Positions 16,944 through 26,143 are shown, counted from the stretch's first letter. The stretch is 64,000 bases of DNA from Planctomycetota bacterium (GCA_016719295.1 JADKAF010000002.1:141908-205907), one strand, 5' to 3'. A program made the numbers and translations. The notes: generated by a model from the sequence alone, not told the origin.

Positions 16944-17450
16944 CGCCGCGCCCTCGACCACCACCGCATCGCGGATCGCGGCCTGCCGTTCGGGCGGCGC
17001 GCTCCGTCGAGGCGCGGATGGTAGCTCAGCGCGAACGCAGCAACAACAATCTGTCGCGGCCGAGGCGCTTATCTCCACAAGATGTGGTGCTCACCTGGGG
17101 GTCGAGAGCGAACGGGCTCAGCGCGAGAGGCGCGCGTTCGATTCAGCGCAGCTGAGCGAGCGGCGAATACGAGAGAGATAGAGAGAGCAAGCGACCTCCA
17201 CCTGTGCCGTGTCGATGCGGAGCGATCAGGAATCCTTGAAGCTCCAAGTGGGCACCTCCCGTGCGTTGGCGAGCTTCTGCGGCCGAAGCCGAGCCTCACC
17301 TGCGCGCCGTGGATCGGTTCCCGTGCGGATTCGTATCGAATCGCCGATGCGCTCCCGATCACGAACACCGCAGAGGTCGAGGCGAATGATAGCTCTCGAT
17401 CCCGACCTCGGCACGCGGGGAATCGCGCCCGCGGACGCGGCGAGCTCAGC
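16944..17450. other. 507-bp gap without a supported gene
   Basis: Between the Gfo/Idh/MocA gene end and the L,D-transpeptidase start. Apart from the promoter candidate at 17018-17046 and a GAGA-rich stretch at 17166-17190, I see nothing. A T-loop-like GTTCGATTC at 17134 was checked and has no matching tRNA stems. Confidence 0.6.
17018..17046 (-). promoter_or_regulatory. candidate promoter for the L,D-transpeptidase gene
   Basis: On the minus strand TTGTTG (17041-17046) is followed after 17 bases by TACCAT (17018-17023), about 75 bases before the gene start. The -10 is identical to that proposed for glmU. Confidence 0.4.
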
Positions 17451-18539
17451 TCAGCGCGCGTTCTCCGCTCGAGCTCGCGCCGCGAGCGAGCCGGCCAAGC
17501 TCTCCACGATGCGCACTGCCGTCTCGAGCGCCGCCCGTCCATCGGCTCCGCTCACGCGGGGCGGGGTCCCTTCGCGCACGCAGCGCAGGAACGCGCGCAG
17601 CTCCTCGCGAAGCGGCTCGCGAGCCTCGAAGCGGAACTCCTGCACGCTCAGCAATCCGTTGAACACGAACTCGCGCAGGCGATCGCGATCGTTCATGAGC
17701 TCGGGATCGACCGCGCGTGGATCGATGGCGCGCGCGTCCCAGCTCGGGCCCTTCGTCACCATCAGCGCGTGCCTCTCTCCGAGATCCAGAGAGAGGTAGG
17801 AGTCCTCGCTGAACACGCGGAAGCGCCGCATCGGCTTGATCGAGACGCGCGAGGCCGTGACGTTCGCGGCGGCGCCGCCGGCGAAGCCGAGACGCGCGGA
17901 GACCACGTCCTCGCTGCGGGTGAAGATCCGACCGCCTACGGCGTCCACGCGCTCGAGCGGCGCGCGCACCATCGCGAGGACGAGGTCGAGGTCGTGGATC
18001 ATGAGATCCTGCACGACGCCGACGTCGGTCGAGCGAAAGGTGAACGGCGCCAGGCGATGCGCCTCGATGAAGAGGGGCAAGCGCTGCTGCGCGACCAGCG
18101 CCTCGAACGCCGGATTGAAGCGCTCGACGTGGCCGACCTGGAGGAGCGCGCCGTGCTCGGCCGCGACGGCGATCATACGATCGGCCTCCTCGAGTGTGAC
18201 CGCGATCGGCTTCTCGACGAGGCAGGCGATCCCGCGCTCCAGGAAGGGCTCGGCCGCCGCGAGATGCGCCACCGTCGGCACCACGATGCTCACCGCATCG
18301 ACGCCTTCGTCGAGGAGCTGCTGTAGATCGCTGCCGTGCGGCACGCCGAGGTCGGCAGCGACTCGCTCGGCGGCCGCGGCGTCGCGATCGATCACGCGCA
18401 CGAGCTGGACCAGGCCGAGCCCACCCGCCTCCGATCCGCTCTTCTCCAGATCGCGGTAGATGCGCGCGTGGTGCCGCCCAAGATGCCCAACGCCCACGAC
18501 GCCGACGCGCAGCGGGCGCTCAGCGAGAGGCTCAGGCAT
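17451..18539 (-). CDS. Gfo/Idh/MocA-family NAD(P)-dependent oxidoreductase
   Basis: The 362-residue protein has the N-terminal Rossmann fold (RVGVVGVGHLGRHHARIYRD) and the family motif EKPIAVTLEEADR. The C-terminal alpha/beta domain includes GHVERFNPAFEALV and DLMIHDLDLVLAMV. Its start overlaps the stop of lpxC/fabZ by 8 bp, so it is translated with it. The family acts mainly on sugars and sugar nucleotides, and the tie to lipid A synthesis suggests a UDP-amino-sugar or other envelope-sugar substrate. That is inference; the exact substrate cannot be read from the sequence. It is the last gene of the long minus-strand block that begins at glmU. Confidence 0.85.
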   Translation of the reverse strand: MPEPLAERPLRVGVVGVGHLGRHHARIYRDLEKSGSEAGGLGLVQLVRVIDRDAAAAERVAADLGVPHGSDLQQLLDEGVDAVSIVVPTVAHLAAAEPFLERGIACLVEKPIAVTLEEADRMIAVAAEHGALLQVGHVERFNPAFEALVAQQRLPLFIEAHRLAPFTFRSTDVGVVQDLMIHDLDLVLAMVRAPLERVDAVGGRIFTRSEDVVSARLGFAGGAAANVTASRVSIKPMRRFRVFSEDSYLSLDLGERHALMVTKGPSWDARAIDPRAVDPELMNDRDRLREFVFNGLLSVQEFRFEAREPLREELRAFLRCVREGTPPRVSGADGRAALETAVRIVESLAGSLAARARAENAR

Positions 18540-19896
18540 CGACGAGCGTGAACATCAAGGTCGCCTCGGAGACCAGGCGGCCGCCGACCTTGCAGCGCCC
18601 GGTGACCTGCCCCAGGCTGGGCTTCACCTTGATCGTCTCGACCTCGATGCGGAGCTGGTCGCCCGGGATCACCGTGCCGCGGAGCTTCACCTTGTCGATC
18701 GACCAGAGCACGGCGAGCTTGCCGGTGTTCTCGAGCTTGCGGAGCAGCAGGACCCCCGAGAGCTGAGCCATGGCTTCGAGCTGGAGCACGCCGGGCATGA
18801 TCGGCGATTCCGGCCAGTGCCCCTGGAAGAAGGGCTCGTTGAAGGTGACGTTCTTGATCCCGACCGCGCGCCGATAGCCCTCGAGCTCGACGACGCGGTC
18901 GATGAGCAGGAACGGATAGCGGTGCGGCAGGAGACGCATGATCTCCTGGATGTTCAGCCCCGACTCGCGCGGCAGCTCGCCGCGCATCTCCTGCGCCTCG
19001 ATGCGGTCGCGGAGCTGCTTCACGAGCTTCGCATTCGCCGCGTGGCCGGTCTTGTTGGCGATGATGTGGCCGACCAAATCGGCGCCCAGCAGGCTCAGGT
19101 CCCCGAGGAAGTCGAGGATCTTGTGGCGCACCGGCTCGTCGACGAAGCGCCATTCCTGGCCTTCGCGTCCGATCACCACGGTGTTCTCGAGCGTGGCCCC
19201 CTTGCCCAGGCCCGCCGCCTGCAGCTTCTCGACCTCCTCCGCCATGCAGAAGGTGCGCGCGGGCGCGATGGCCTCGCGGAAGGTCTGCCGATCGAGCTGG
19301 TAGCGGTAGGTCTGCGAGCGCGGGAACGCCTGCGTGATCGAGAGGGACACGCCCCCGGCGACGCCCGCGGCTCCGCCTTGCCCGTTCATGGAAGGCCGAC
19401 CGAACTCGGCGTGGTACTGAACGGTCAGCCCTTCGGCGGGATCCGCGCAGGGCAGGGCGACCAAGCTGGCATCGCCTTCGCGCACATAGATTGGCTCGTC
19501 CAGCACATAGACCTTGCGGGTCGCCTTCTGATCGACGATCCCCGCGCTCTCGAGGAGCTGCGCGAGCGGAAGCGCGCTGCCGTCGGACGCGGGGATCTCC
19601 GCGCCGTCGATCTCGATCTCGAGGTTGTCGACACCGAGCCCGAGGCAGGCGGCGAGCAGATGCTCGATCGTCTCGACCTCGGCCTTGCCATTCCGGAGCG
19701 CAGTGCGGCGCGATGCCGGCGAGAGATATTCGATGGACGCCGGGATCGAGGGCTCGTCGGGGAGGTCCGTGCGCGTGAAGACCACTCCGTGACCTGCCGG
19801 CGCAGGCTTCAGGCGCAGCTTGACCTCGGCTCCGGTGTGCAGGCCTCGGCCGGTGAACTCCACCGCCGACTTGATGGTTCGCTCAGATCGTCTCAC
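18532..19896 (-). CDS. lpxC/fabZ: bifunctional UDP-3-O-acyl-GlcNAc deacetylase / 3-hydroxyacyl-ACP dehydratase
   Basis: A natural fusion. Residues ~1-300 are LpxC, the committed zinc-dependent step of lipid A synthesis, with VETIEHLLAACLG (zinc His ~79), SDGSALP and HKILDFLGDLSLLG. Residues ~315-454 are FabZ, which dehydrates 3-hydroxyacyl-ACP for fatty-acid elongation, with LLPHRYPFLLIDRV and the active-site region GHWPESPIMPGVLQLEAMAQ. Such fusions are known from Bacteroidota, Chlorobi and Planctomycetes-related groups. Both enzymes use the same 3-hydroxyacyl pool, so fusion may balance lipid A against phospholipid. It lies in line with ompH and bamA upstream and overlaps the oxidoreductase downstream. 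Confidence 0.96.
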   Translation of the reverse strand: MRRSERTIKSAVEFTGRGLHTGAEVKLRLKPAPAGHGVVFTRTDLPDEPSIPASIEYLSPASRRTALRNGKAEVETIEHLLAACLGLGVDNLEIEIDGAEIPASDGSALPLAQLLESAGIVDQKATRKVYVLDEPIYVREGDASLVALPCADPAEGLTVQYHAEFGRPSMNGQGGAAGVAGGVSLSITQAFPRSQTYRYQLDRQTFREAIAPARTFCMAEEVEKLQAAGLGKGATLENTVVIGREGQEWRFVDEPVRHKILDFLGDLSLLGADLVGHIIANKTGHAANAKLVKQLRDRIEAQEMRGELPRESGLNIQEIMRLLPHRYPFLLIDRVVELEGYRRAVGIKNVTFNEPFFQGHWPESPIMPGVLQLEAMAQLSGVLLLRKLENTGKLAVLWSIDKVKLRGTVIPGDQLRIEVETIKVKPSLGQVTGRCKVGGRLVSEATLMFTLVDA

Positions 19897-20010
19897 GCGT
19901 CGCGACTGTCCATGGGGAGGGCGCGCGGTGACCCGAGGATGCGGGACGGAGCGCTCCGGACGCCGAGGAGGGTACTCCCATGAGGGAGCGCGTCAAGACC
20001 GCGTCGCGAC

Positions 20011-20604
20011 CTACTTCAGCGCCGCGGCGATCTCCTGGCTGATGTCGAGGGCAGGATCGAGGTGCGCCGCGGAGCGATAGAGGATCCGGCGGTAGCGCTC
20101 CTCGAGGCCGAGGCCTTCCTCGGCTTCGCTCGCCGCGGCCCAGTTCTGCAGCACGACGTCGATGCCGTTCGCCTTGGCGTAGACCGAGATCGCGATGTCC
20201 ACATCGTCGCTCCACTTCAGGATCGCCTGGGTCTGCTCCAGGTTCTTCTGCTCCTGGAAGCGCTCCTTCTTCTTCCCGGCGCGGTAGCTCAGGACCTCGA
20301 GCTCCTCGAGCATCTGGCGGTACTCGGGGCTCGATTTGAGGCCGGTGAACGAGCTCAGGTTCTTCTCGATCGACTGGCCCTGCTTCATCAGCTCGCCGAG
20401 CTCGCCGTTCCAGCCCTCCCAGCGCTTGGTCATGGCCTCGCGCTCCTCGCGGAAGCGCTCGGCGCTCTCGAAGATCTTGTTCATGTTCACGTAGCGCACG
20501 ACGCTCGGGCGCAGCGGCTCCGAGTGCTCGCGCGCGCCGGGACCGAGAGCGAGGCCGAAGGCGGCCGTCGTGCCGAGGACGGCGAGGGCGAAGAGGGTCT
20601 TCAC
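20011..20604 (-). CDS. OmpH/Skp-like periplasmic chaperone
   Basis: Likely carries unfolded outer-membrane proteins to the BAM complex. The 197-residue product has a signal peptide (KTLFALAVLGTTAAFGLALG) and a strand with the family pattern VVRYVNMNKIFESAERF. Long charged helices follow, rich in Glu/Lys/Arg, then a short C-terminal strand (GIDVVLQNWAAAS, matching the usual DxVL element) and a helix. GTG 20604 is chosen because of AGGAG 8 bases upstream and because it opens the signal peptide. It lies 31 bp after bamA, the classical neighbour of skp, and upstream of lpxC/fabZ. Skp is short and variable, so the call rests on architecture and position. Confidence 0.85.
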   Translation of the reverse strand: MKTLFALAVLGTTAAFGLALGPGAREHSEPLRPSVVRYVNMNKIFESAERFREEREAMTKRWEGWNGELGELMKQGQSIEKNLSSFTGLKSSPEYRQMLEELEVLSYRAGKKKERFQEQKNLEQTQAILKWSDDVDIAISVYAKANGIDVVLQNWAAASEAEEGLGLEERYRRILYRSAAHLDPALDISQEIAAALK

Positions 20605-20635
20605 GAGGGACTCCTGGGGCGAACTGCGCCCGCGA

Positions 20636-23200
20636 TCAGAAGGTGCTGAGCCGGAACTGGAAGTACAGCAGGTCGTCGGTGCTCTCGTAGAGCCATGGAT
20701 ACGCCAGGCTGAACTCGAGCGAAGCCGTGGGCAGGAAGGGCACGCGGATGCGGACGCCCATGCCGGAGCTCGCGCGGAGCTGCCGGAAGGTCGGGTCGGA
20801 GAGCTCGAGGCCGAGCCCGCCGAAGTCCGTGAACGCGAAGCCGCGCACCCATTCGTACTCGTCCACCTGCCGTGGCATGGGGGTCGAGACGAGGGGGAAA
20901 CGGTACTCGACGCTGCCCGTCCAGAGCGCCTGGCCACCCACGGGGAGACCGTTCTCGACGGGGCCGGCACCGCGAATGTTGAAGCCGCGGAGCGAGTCGA
21001 GACCGCCGAGGAAGAAGCGATCGAAGTACGGCACCTCGTCGGTGCTGCCGTAGCCGTCGGAGAGGCCGAAGGAGCCGGAGAGCGCGAGGACGTCGGCGCG
21101 GCCGCGCTCGTCCTTGCCGAGCGGGAAGAAGCGGTCGCCGCTCACGACCGCGGTCCAGTAGTCGAAGTCCGAGGGCAGCAGCGCGCCGGAGACGAAGCTG
21201 TCGAGGCGCAGGTCCCAGCCTTCGGTCGGCTGCATCGGCATGTCGAGGTCGCGATAGCGCAAGCGAGCGCCGAGGCCTCGCACGTGATTCATGCCTTCCA
21301 GGCTCCAGATGCGATCCGAGGCGCGGCGGTCGATGTCGTCGACCTCGATCGCGTCGTCGCGGAGGCCGAGGCCGACCTGCCACTCGCGCGAGAGGTCCTT
21401 CGTGAGCCCGATCGAGTAGCCCGTGCGCGTCTCGAAGTGCGTGCGCCATACGCGCAGCGTGCGGTAGAGCGCGAGATCGAAGCCGATCGGGTTCCGATAG
21501 AGGCCGAAGATGTCGGGCTCGCGGAAGGAGACGCTGTAGCGAGAGACGTCGAGACCCGGGCTCGCCTCCAGGATCAGCGCCTGGCCATCGCCCGAGAAGG
21601 CCTGCCCGAGGAAGAGCTCCGGCAGCGCGCTGAACGGCGAATCGGGCAAGCGGGTCAGGCCGAAGTTCTGATTGGTCCAGGTGAACGAGAGGAACGGTCC
21701 CGAGTTCGAGCCCAGGCCGCCGCCGATGTTGAACTGCCCGGTGCGCCCCTCCTCCACCTCGATCACCCAGGTCACCTTCTCAGGATCGTTGGGGCTCTGC
21801 TCCAGGTCCGAGTAGACCGCGGGGAAGCCCTGCGCGCTCTCGAAGTAGCGCAGCGACTCCAAGCGCGCGATCGAGCGCGCGATGAGGGAGGAGTCCACGA
21901 TCTGCCCCGGATCGAGCAGCAGCTCGCGCAGGATCACCGGGCGGCGCGTCTTGTCGTTGCCGCGCACCTCGATGCGCTCGATCGAGCGCTGGCGCCCTTC
22001 GGTGATCCGCAGCACGACGGTCATCGTCCCGTCCGCGTTCGCGAACTGCTCCTGGTCGATGTCGAAGCGATCCTCCAAGCCGTACTGCATGGGATAGCCG
22101 CGCTTCCCGTAGTGCTCGACGAGGGCTTGGATGTCGCTCGTCAAGCGCGCCTCGGTCACCGGGTCCCCCGGCTTCATGCGCAGGAGCGGATAGAGCTCCG
22201 CGGTCGGGAGGTCGGTGTTCCCTTCGATACGGATCTCTCGCAGCGTGTAGAGCCGCCCCTCCTCGACGTAGAAGTCGAGATACGCGTAGCGCCCGTCGTC
22301 GCTGAACTGGATGTCGTACGAGACCTCCGCGTCGTGGTAGCCCTGCGAGCGATAGAGCCGCGCGAGCGCCACGCGGTCCTCGTCGACCTTGCGCTGCACG
22401 AAGGGCTGGCCGCCGAGACGGAAAGGCCAGATGAAGAAGGGCGTGCTCGACTCCACCGCGCCGTGGAGCCGCGTGCCGAGGCCGAGGAAGCGCGACGAGG
22501 GGATCGCCTCGTTCCCGTGGAAGCGCACGTCGAGCACATAGATCCGCGGCCCTTCCAGGATCTCGTAGACGAGTTCGCTCTTCGCCGTATCGATGCGCGT
22601 CGTCACGGCGACGAAGTGGTGCCCCTTCTCCCGGTAGTGCTCGCGCAGACGCTCGGCGAAGCGCTGCGTGTCCTCCTCCTGCACCTTTCCGCCGTAGCTC
22701 AGGCCCAGCGCTTCGAGGAGCTCGGTACGAGTGAAGCTGCGGTTACCTGTGAAGCTCAGCTTCTCCAGCACCCCTACCTCCTCGGCGACCGCGATCACGC
22801 GGATGCCGCCGGCGGGAAGCCGTTCGGCCTGGAACTGCACGCGCACCTTGTAGCGGCGCCAGAGGAGCTTGATGTCATCGCTCAGGAGGTCGCGGCGAAG
22901 CTTGGCGCCCTGCTTCGTGTAGATCGCCTCGGCGTAGCGCCGACTGCGCTCCTCGGGCAACCCGCGCCAGAGGAGCTCCGAGATCACCTCGCCTTCGAGC
23001 TCGGCGGCGAGATCGGGATCCTGAGATCGCGCCGCCTCTCCTCCGCCCTCGGACCCAGGCGGCTCCTGCGCGCCGAGGTCGCCGGCCGTCGCGAGGAGCA
23101 CGAGCCAAGCCGCGAGCGCCCTCGGGCGCGGAGCGAAGCCAGGCTCCGCAGCCGCGCCCAGGTCGCCCGCTCGAGACGCGCTCCCCGCTGCTTCGATCAC
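20636..23200 (-). CDS. bamA: outer membrane protein assembly factor BamA
   Basis: Central Omp85 barrel that folds and inserts outer-membrane proteins. Residues ~28-46 form a signal peptide (ALAAWLVLLATAGDLGAQ). Successive POTRA-type units follow (KLSFTGNRSFTRTELLEAL, VLDVRFHGNEAIPSSRFLG, TLREIRIEGNTDLPTAELY, SIERIEVRGNDKTRRPVIL). The C-terminal barrel has the lid-loop motif SLRGFNIRGAGPVENG (LRGF in place of VRGF) and ends in phenylalanine (YFQFRLSTF), as outer-membrane barrels do. At 854 residues it is near the usual size. GTG 23200 overlaps the dnaB stop (GTGA); the N-region before the signal peptide is unusually long (~27 residues), so the start may be internal. Confidence 0.92.
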   Translation of the reverse strand: MIEAAGSASRAGDLGAAAEPGFAPRPRALAAWLVLLATAGDLGAQEPPGSEGGGEAARSQDPDLAAELEGEVISELLWRGLPEERSRRYAEAIYTKQGAKLRRDLLSDDIKLLWRRYKVRVQFQAERLPAGGIRVIAVAEEVGVLEKLSFTGNRSFTRTELLEALGLSYGGKVQEEDTQRFAERLREHYREKGHHFVAVTTRIDTAKSELVYEILEGPRIYVLDVRFHGNEAIPSSRFLGLGTRLHGAVESSTPFFIWPFRLGGQPFVQRKVDEDRVALARLYRSQGYHDAEVSYDIQFSDDGRYAYLDFYVEEGRLYTLREIRIEGNTDLPTAELYPLLRMKPGDPVTEARLTSDIQALVEHYGKRGYPMQYGLEDRFDIDQEQFANADGTMTVVLRITEGRQRSIERIEVRGNDKTRRPVILRELLLDPGQIVDSSLIARSIARLESLRYFESAQGFPAVYSDLEQSPNDPEKVTWVIEVEEGRTGQFNIGGGLGSNSGPFLSFTWTNQNFGLTRLPDSPFSALPELFLGQAFSGDGQALILEASPGLDVSRYSVSFREPDIFGLYRNPIGFDLALYRTLRVWRTHFETRTGYSIGLTKDLSREWQVGLGLRDDAIEVDDIDRRASDRIWSLEGMNHVRGLGARLRYRDLDMPMQPTEGWDLRLDSFVSGALLPSDFDYWTAVVSGDRFFPLGKDERGRADVLALSGSFGLSDGYGSTDEVPYFDRFFLGGLDSLRGFNIRGAGPVENGLPVGGQALWTGSVEYRFPLVSTPMPRQVDEYEWVRGFAFTDFGGLGLELSDPTFRQLRASSGMGVRIRVPFLPTASLEFSLAYPWLYESTDDLLYFQFRLSTF

Positions 23201-24540
23201 GAGGCGCCGCGCTCGTAGGCCAGGTTCTCGAAGCGCATGAACTCGCGGGTGAACTGCAGGTCGACGGAGCCCGTCGGTCCGTTGCGCTGCTTCGCGACGT
23301 CGAGGGTCGCCTTGTTGCGGTTCGCCTCGGTCGGCTTGTAGTACTCCTCGCGGAAGAGCAGCAGGATCAAGTCGGCGTCCTGCTCGATGGCGCCCGACTC
23401 GCGGAGGTCCGACATGCGCGGGCGCTTGTCGTCGCGAGAGTCGACCGAGCGATTGAGCTGCGAGAGCGCGATCACCGGGAGCTTCAGCTCGCGCGCCAGC
23501 CCCTTCAGCGAGCGAGAGATGATCGAGATCTCGATCTGGCGCGACTCGGCCTGCGGCGCCTCCATGAGCTGGAGGTAGTCGACGATGATCATCTGGATGT
23601 CGTGCGCGGCCTTCAGCCGTCGGGCCTTCGAGCGCAGCGAGAGCACCGAGAGGCCCGGCGTGTCGTCGACGAAGATCGGCGTCGTGCCGAGCTCGTGCGC
23701 TGCATCCACGAGCTGTCGTCGCTCGGCGCCGCTCAGCGTGCCTTTGCGCAGCTTCTCCGCGCTGACGCGCGAGCGCGAGCAGAGCAAACGCCGTCCCACC
23801 TGCTCGGTCGACATCTCGAGCGAGAAGAACGCCACCGCGACCTCGGAGAGGCGCGCGGCGTTCTCGAGCATGTTCAACGCGAGCGCGGTCTTCCCCATCG
23901 AGGGACGCGCCGCGAGGATGATCAAGTCCCCCGGCTGGAAGCCGAAGGTCATGTCGTCGAGCACGTTGAAGCCCGTGCGCAAGCCGCTGCAGCGGATCTC
24001 GCGATCGGTCAGGTTGTCGACGCGCTTGATCTCCTCGGCCATCAGGCCGGAGAGCGAGCGGACCTCGCGCGAGTCGGCGGAGCGCACCACGTCGTAGATG
24101 CGCTTCTCCGCGTTCTCGAGGAACTGGTCGACGTCTTCGTCGCGGAAGCTCTGAGCCTCCGCCGCGAGCGTCGCGCACTCGTTCATGAGGCCGCGCAGAC
24201 GCGCGCAATCGCGCACGAGCTGCGCGTGATGCACGGCGCGCCCCGCGCCAGCCAGAGCCTGTCCGAGCAGGATCAGATAGTCGCGCCCGCCGGCCGACTC
24301 GAGCGAGTCCTTGCGCTGCAGCCGTTCGCCGAGCGTGATGAAGTCGACGGGCTTCGACTGCTCGTAGAGCTCGAGGGCGCTCTCGTAGATGAGCTGGTGT
24401 GACGGCGCGTAGAAGTCGGAGGGAGTGAGGATCTCCGAAACGTCGGCGATGCAGCCGTTGTCGAGCAGCATCGCGCCGAGCACCGAGCGCTCGGCATCTA
24501 CGTTCTGCGGCGGCAGGCCGGTCGCTCGCAGGTCATCCAT
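23197..24540 (-). CDS. dnaB: replicative DNA helicase DnaB
   Basis: Hexameric 5'-3' helicase that opens the replication fork. The 447-residue protein has the N-terminal helical domain (PPQNVDAERSVLGAMLLD), the Walker A motif AARPSMGKTALALNML, and FSLEMSTEQVGRRLL. Walker B follows in IIVDYLQLM, then the conserved region ISRSLKGLARELKLPVIALSQLNR with DLRESGAIEQDAD. It follows rplI after a repeat-rich gap, an arrangement seen in many bacteria (rpsF-rpsR-rplI-dnaB). Its stop overlaps the bamA start by 4 bp, an unusual coupling of replication and envelope genes. Confidence 0.97.
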   Translation of the reverse strand: MDDLRATGLPPQNVDAERSVLGAMLLDNGCIADVSEILTPSDFYAPSHQLIYESALELYEQSKPVDFITLGERLQRKDSLESAGGRDYLILLGQALAGAGRAVHHAQLVRDCARLRGLMNECATLAAEAQSFRDEDVDQFLENAEKRIYDVVRSADSREVRSLSGLMAEEIKRVDNLTDREIRCSGLRTGFNVLDDMTFGFQPGDLIILAARPSMGKTALALNMLENAARLSEVAVAFFSLEMSTEQVGRRLLCSRSRVSAEKLRKGTLSGAERRQLVDAAHELGTTPIFVDDTPGLSVLSLRSKARRLKAAHDIQMIIVDYLQLMEAPQAESRQIEISIISRSLKGLARELKLPVIALSQLNRSVDSRDDKRPRMSDLRESGAIEQDADLILLLFREEYYKPTEANRNKATLDVAKQRNGPTGSVDLQFTREFMRFENLAYERGAS

Positions 24541-24685
24541 CGTCGCGCTCCTCCGGGATCAGCACTCGCGGCTCCCAACCAAGCCCGAGCGGCGCCATGC
24601 TGCGCGTCACCGCCATCCTCAGCCAACACCGGCTTCGACATCAATCACCGGCTGCTCCGGCAAACACTGCTGCCTCGGCAAACAC

Positions 24686-24719
24686 TGGAAGCCCGACCGG
24701 TTTCCCGAGCGGGCTTCCA
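24686..24719. terminator. hairpin in the rplI-dnaB gap
   Basis: TGGAAGCCCG (24686-24695) and CGGGCTTCCA (24710-24719) are perfect 10-bp arms around a 14-base loop. It could end transcription of rpsF-rpsR-rplI, but lacks a T-run and lies about 375 bp beyond the end of rplI. Confidence 0.4.
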
Positions 24720-24989
24720 TCGTCGACCTCGTTCTGCCGAGCACTGCGCGCCATCCGCCAAGAGAACCCATCCGCCAAGCGAACGCAGCATGGCGCGCGA
24801 AACGAGGTCGCTCGCACGCCCGCGACGGGAGCCTGCGCGGTCGAGCTATGGTCCCGCTGCAGGGCGGTGATCGACGTGCAAGCTGTGCTCCAGGTGCAAG
24901 CGGTGATCCAGCTGCAGAGCTACGGTCCAGTCGTAGGCCTGCGGTTCAGACGGGCTAGCGAGCGACACCGGCCCCCCGCCGTTCGGCAA

Positions 24990-25090
24990 GCAGAGCCTGC
25001 GGCAGACACAGCCTGCGGCAGGCACAGCTTACGGCAGGCACACACAGCCTTCGGCGGCGCGGCTTGCGGCAGCCGCAGCCTGCGGGAGGA
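24990..25090. repeat. imperfect short palindromic repeat array downstream of rplI
   Basis: About five units of 16-19 bp resemble ACAGCCTGCGGCAGGC, whose core GCCTGC-G-GCAGGC is itself palindromic. Variants GCTTACGGCAGGC, GCCTTCGGCGGC and GCAGCCTGCGGGAG drift away toward the rplI end. Confidence 0.55.
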
Positions 25091-25095
25091 GCCGC

Positions 25096-25542
25096 CTACA
25101 GGGCCGTGACGATCAGCTTGAGCTGCGCGTCGACGTCGGAGTGCAGGTGAACCGGCACGTCGTGGTGGCCGATCTCTTCGATGTTGCCCTTCAGGCGCAC
25201 CGCGCCTGCGCCGACCTTGAAGCCCTGCTTCGAGAGAGCATCGGCGATCATGCTCGCCGTCACCGAGCCGTACATGCGTCCGTCTTCGTTGGTCTTCACG
25301 GCGATCTGGACCGTGAGCGAAGAGAGCTTGGCGGCGAGACCACGCGCCGCTTCCGCACGCTCGGCCTCGGACGCGAGGTACTTGGCGCGCACCTTCTCGA
25401 CGGCGCGCTTGTTGTCCTCGGTCACGACGGCGGCGAAGCCGTTCGGGAAGAGGTAGTTCCGCGCATAGCCGTCGCGGACCTTCACGATGTCGCCGATCTT
25501 GCCGAGGTCGGCGACGTTGCTGCGGAGCAGGATCTCGATCAT
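25096..25542 (-). CDS. rplI: 50S ribosomal protein L9
   Basis: Binds 23S rRNA domain V near the L1 stalk and helps hold the reading frame. The 148-residue protein has the N-terminal signature VKVRDGYARNYLFPNGFA, the long connecting helix (RAVEKVRAKYLASEAERAEA) and the C-terminal RNA-binding domain (DGRMYGSVTASMIADAL, ending HSDVDAQLKLIVTAL). It is the third gene of the rpsF-rpsR-rplI cluster. The 156-bp gap to rpsR is longer than usual for these genes. Confidence 0.97.
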   Translation of the reverse strand: MIEILLRSNVADLGKIGDIVKVRDGYARNYLFPNGFAAVVTEDNKRAVEKVRAKYLASEAERAEAARGLAAKLSSLTVQIAVKTNEDGRMYGSVTASMIADALSKQGFKVGAGAVRLKGNIEEIGHHDVPVHLHSDVDAQLKLIVTAL

Positions 25543-25698
25543 GTCAGTGCGTGGGTCTCGGCCCGATCGGACGACGCCGCGGGGCGCCGCCTGGAAAGCT
25601 GAGGTTTCGAGGACGCCGACGCGCGGCGCCGGCTCGGGATCTGGTCGCGAGGACCGGAGATGCGAGTGGGAGAGGAACGAAGGACGCCGACGAAGCGC

Positions 25699-26001
25699 TC
25701 AGGCCACGTACGGGATCAGCGCCATGAAGCGCGCGCGCTTCACCGCGCGGGCGAGCTCGCGCTGGCACTGCGCACAGTAGTTCGTGCGCTTGCGGGACAT
25801 CAGCTTGCCCTGCGGGGTCTGGAAGCGCTGCAGCATCGCAACGTCCTTCCAGTCGAACTTGATCTCGTCGCAGGGGGTGCACTTGCGGCGCCGGCCGGTT
25901 CCGAAGCGGCGGAAGCGCCGACCGCCGCGGCCCGAGCGGCCGTCTTCGCCGCCGAAGTCGCTGTCGACGCCGATGTCCGAGAGAAGGTCTTGTTCGGCCA
26001 T
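25699..26001 (-). CDS. rpsR: 30S ribosomal protein S18 with zinc-ligand cysteines
   Basis: Pairs with S6 on the 30S platform. The 100-residue protein has a Gly/Arg-rich, poorly conserved N-terminal extension of about 35 residues. The core follows: IKFDWKDVAMLQRF, GKLMSRKRTNYCAQCQREL and RAVKRARFMALIPYV. Cysteines in KCTPC and YCAQC give two CxxC pairs, so this is a zinc-binding (C+) type S18. It lies between rpsF and rplI as expected. Gaps of about 142 bp and 156 bp on its two sides show no gene. Confidence 0.96.
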   Translation of the reverse strand: MAEQDLLSDIGVDSDFGGEDGRSGRGGRRFRRFGTGRRRKCTPCDEIKFDWKDVAMLQRFQTPQGKLMSRKRTNYCAQCQRELARAVKRARFMALIPYVA

Positions 26002-26143
26002 GATGATGCTCAGATCTCGTGTATTTCAGGGGTGGTGGAGCAGCGATCCCACGGGCGCGAGCGTTCGCGCGGCGGTCGGCAGGCCGACCCTCGAGGGGCG
26101 CCGCAGAGAACGGCGCTCCGCGAGAGCGCGCTCCAGGGCAGCG

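Larger units (their letters stand above)
24541..25095. other. 555-bp gap between rplI and dnaB, repeat-rich, no gene
   Basis: Holds CAAACACTG direct repeats (24661-24690), a 10-bp-arm hairpin at 24686-24719 and a palindromic repeat array near 24990-25090. Open frames here are low-complexity and have no family pattern. The long gap suggests that dnaB-bamA and onward are transcribed separately from the ribosomal genes. Confidence 0.6.

Noticed and set aside
17120..17160. GTTCGATTC resembling a tRNA T-loop
   Set aside because: The five bases on each side do not pair beyond the first, and no acceptor or anticodon stem fits around it.
24541..25095. CRISPR array
   Set aside because: Units are only 16-19 bp, adjoining and degenerate, without unique spacers, and no cas genes are present. 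The same holds for the 18-bp and 27-bp arrays near lexA and in trmD.
24597..25109. 170-residue plus-strand open frame in the rplI-dnaB gap
   Set aside because: Low-complexity, overlaps the palindromic repeat array and the end of rplI; no recognisable domain.
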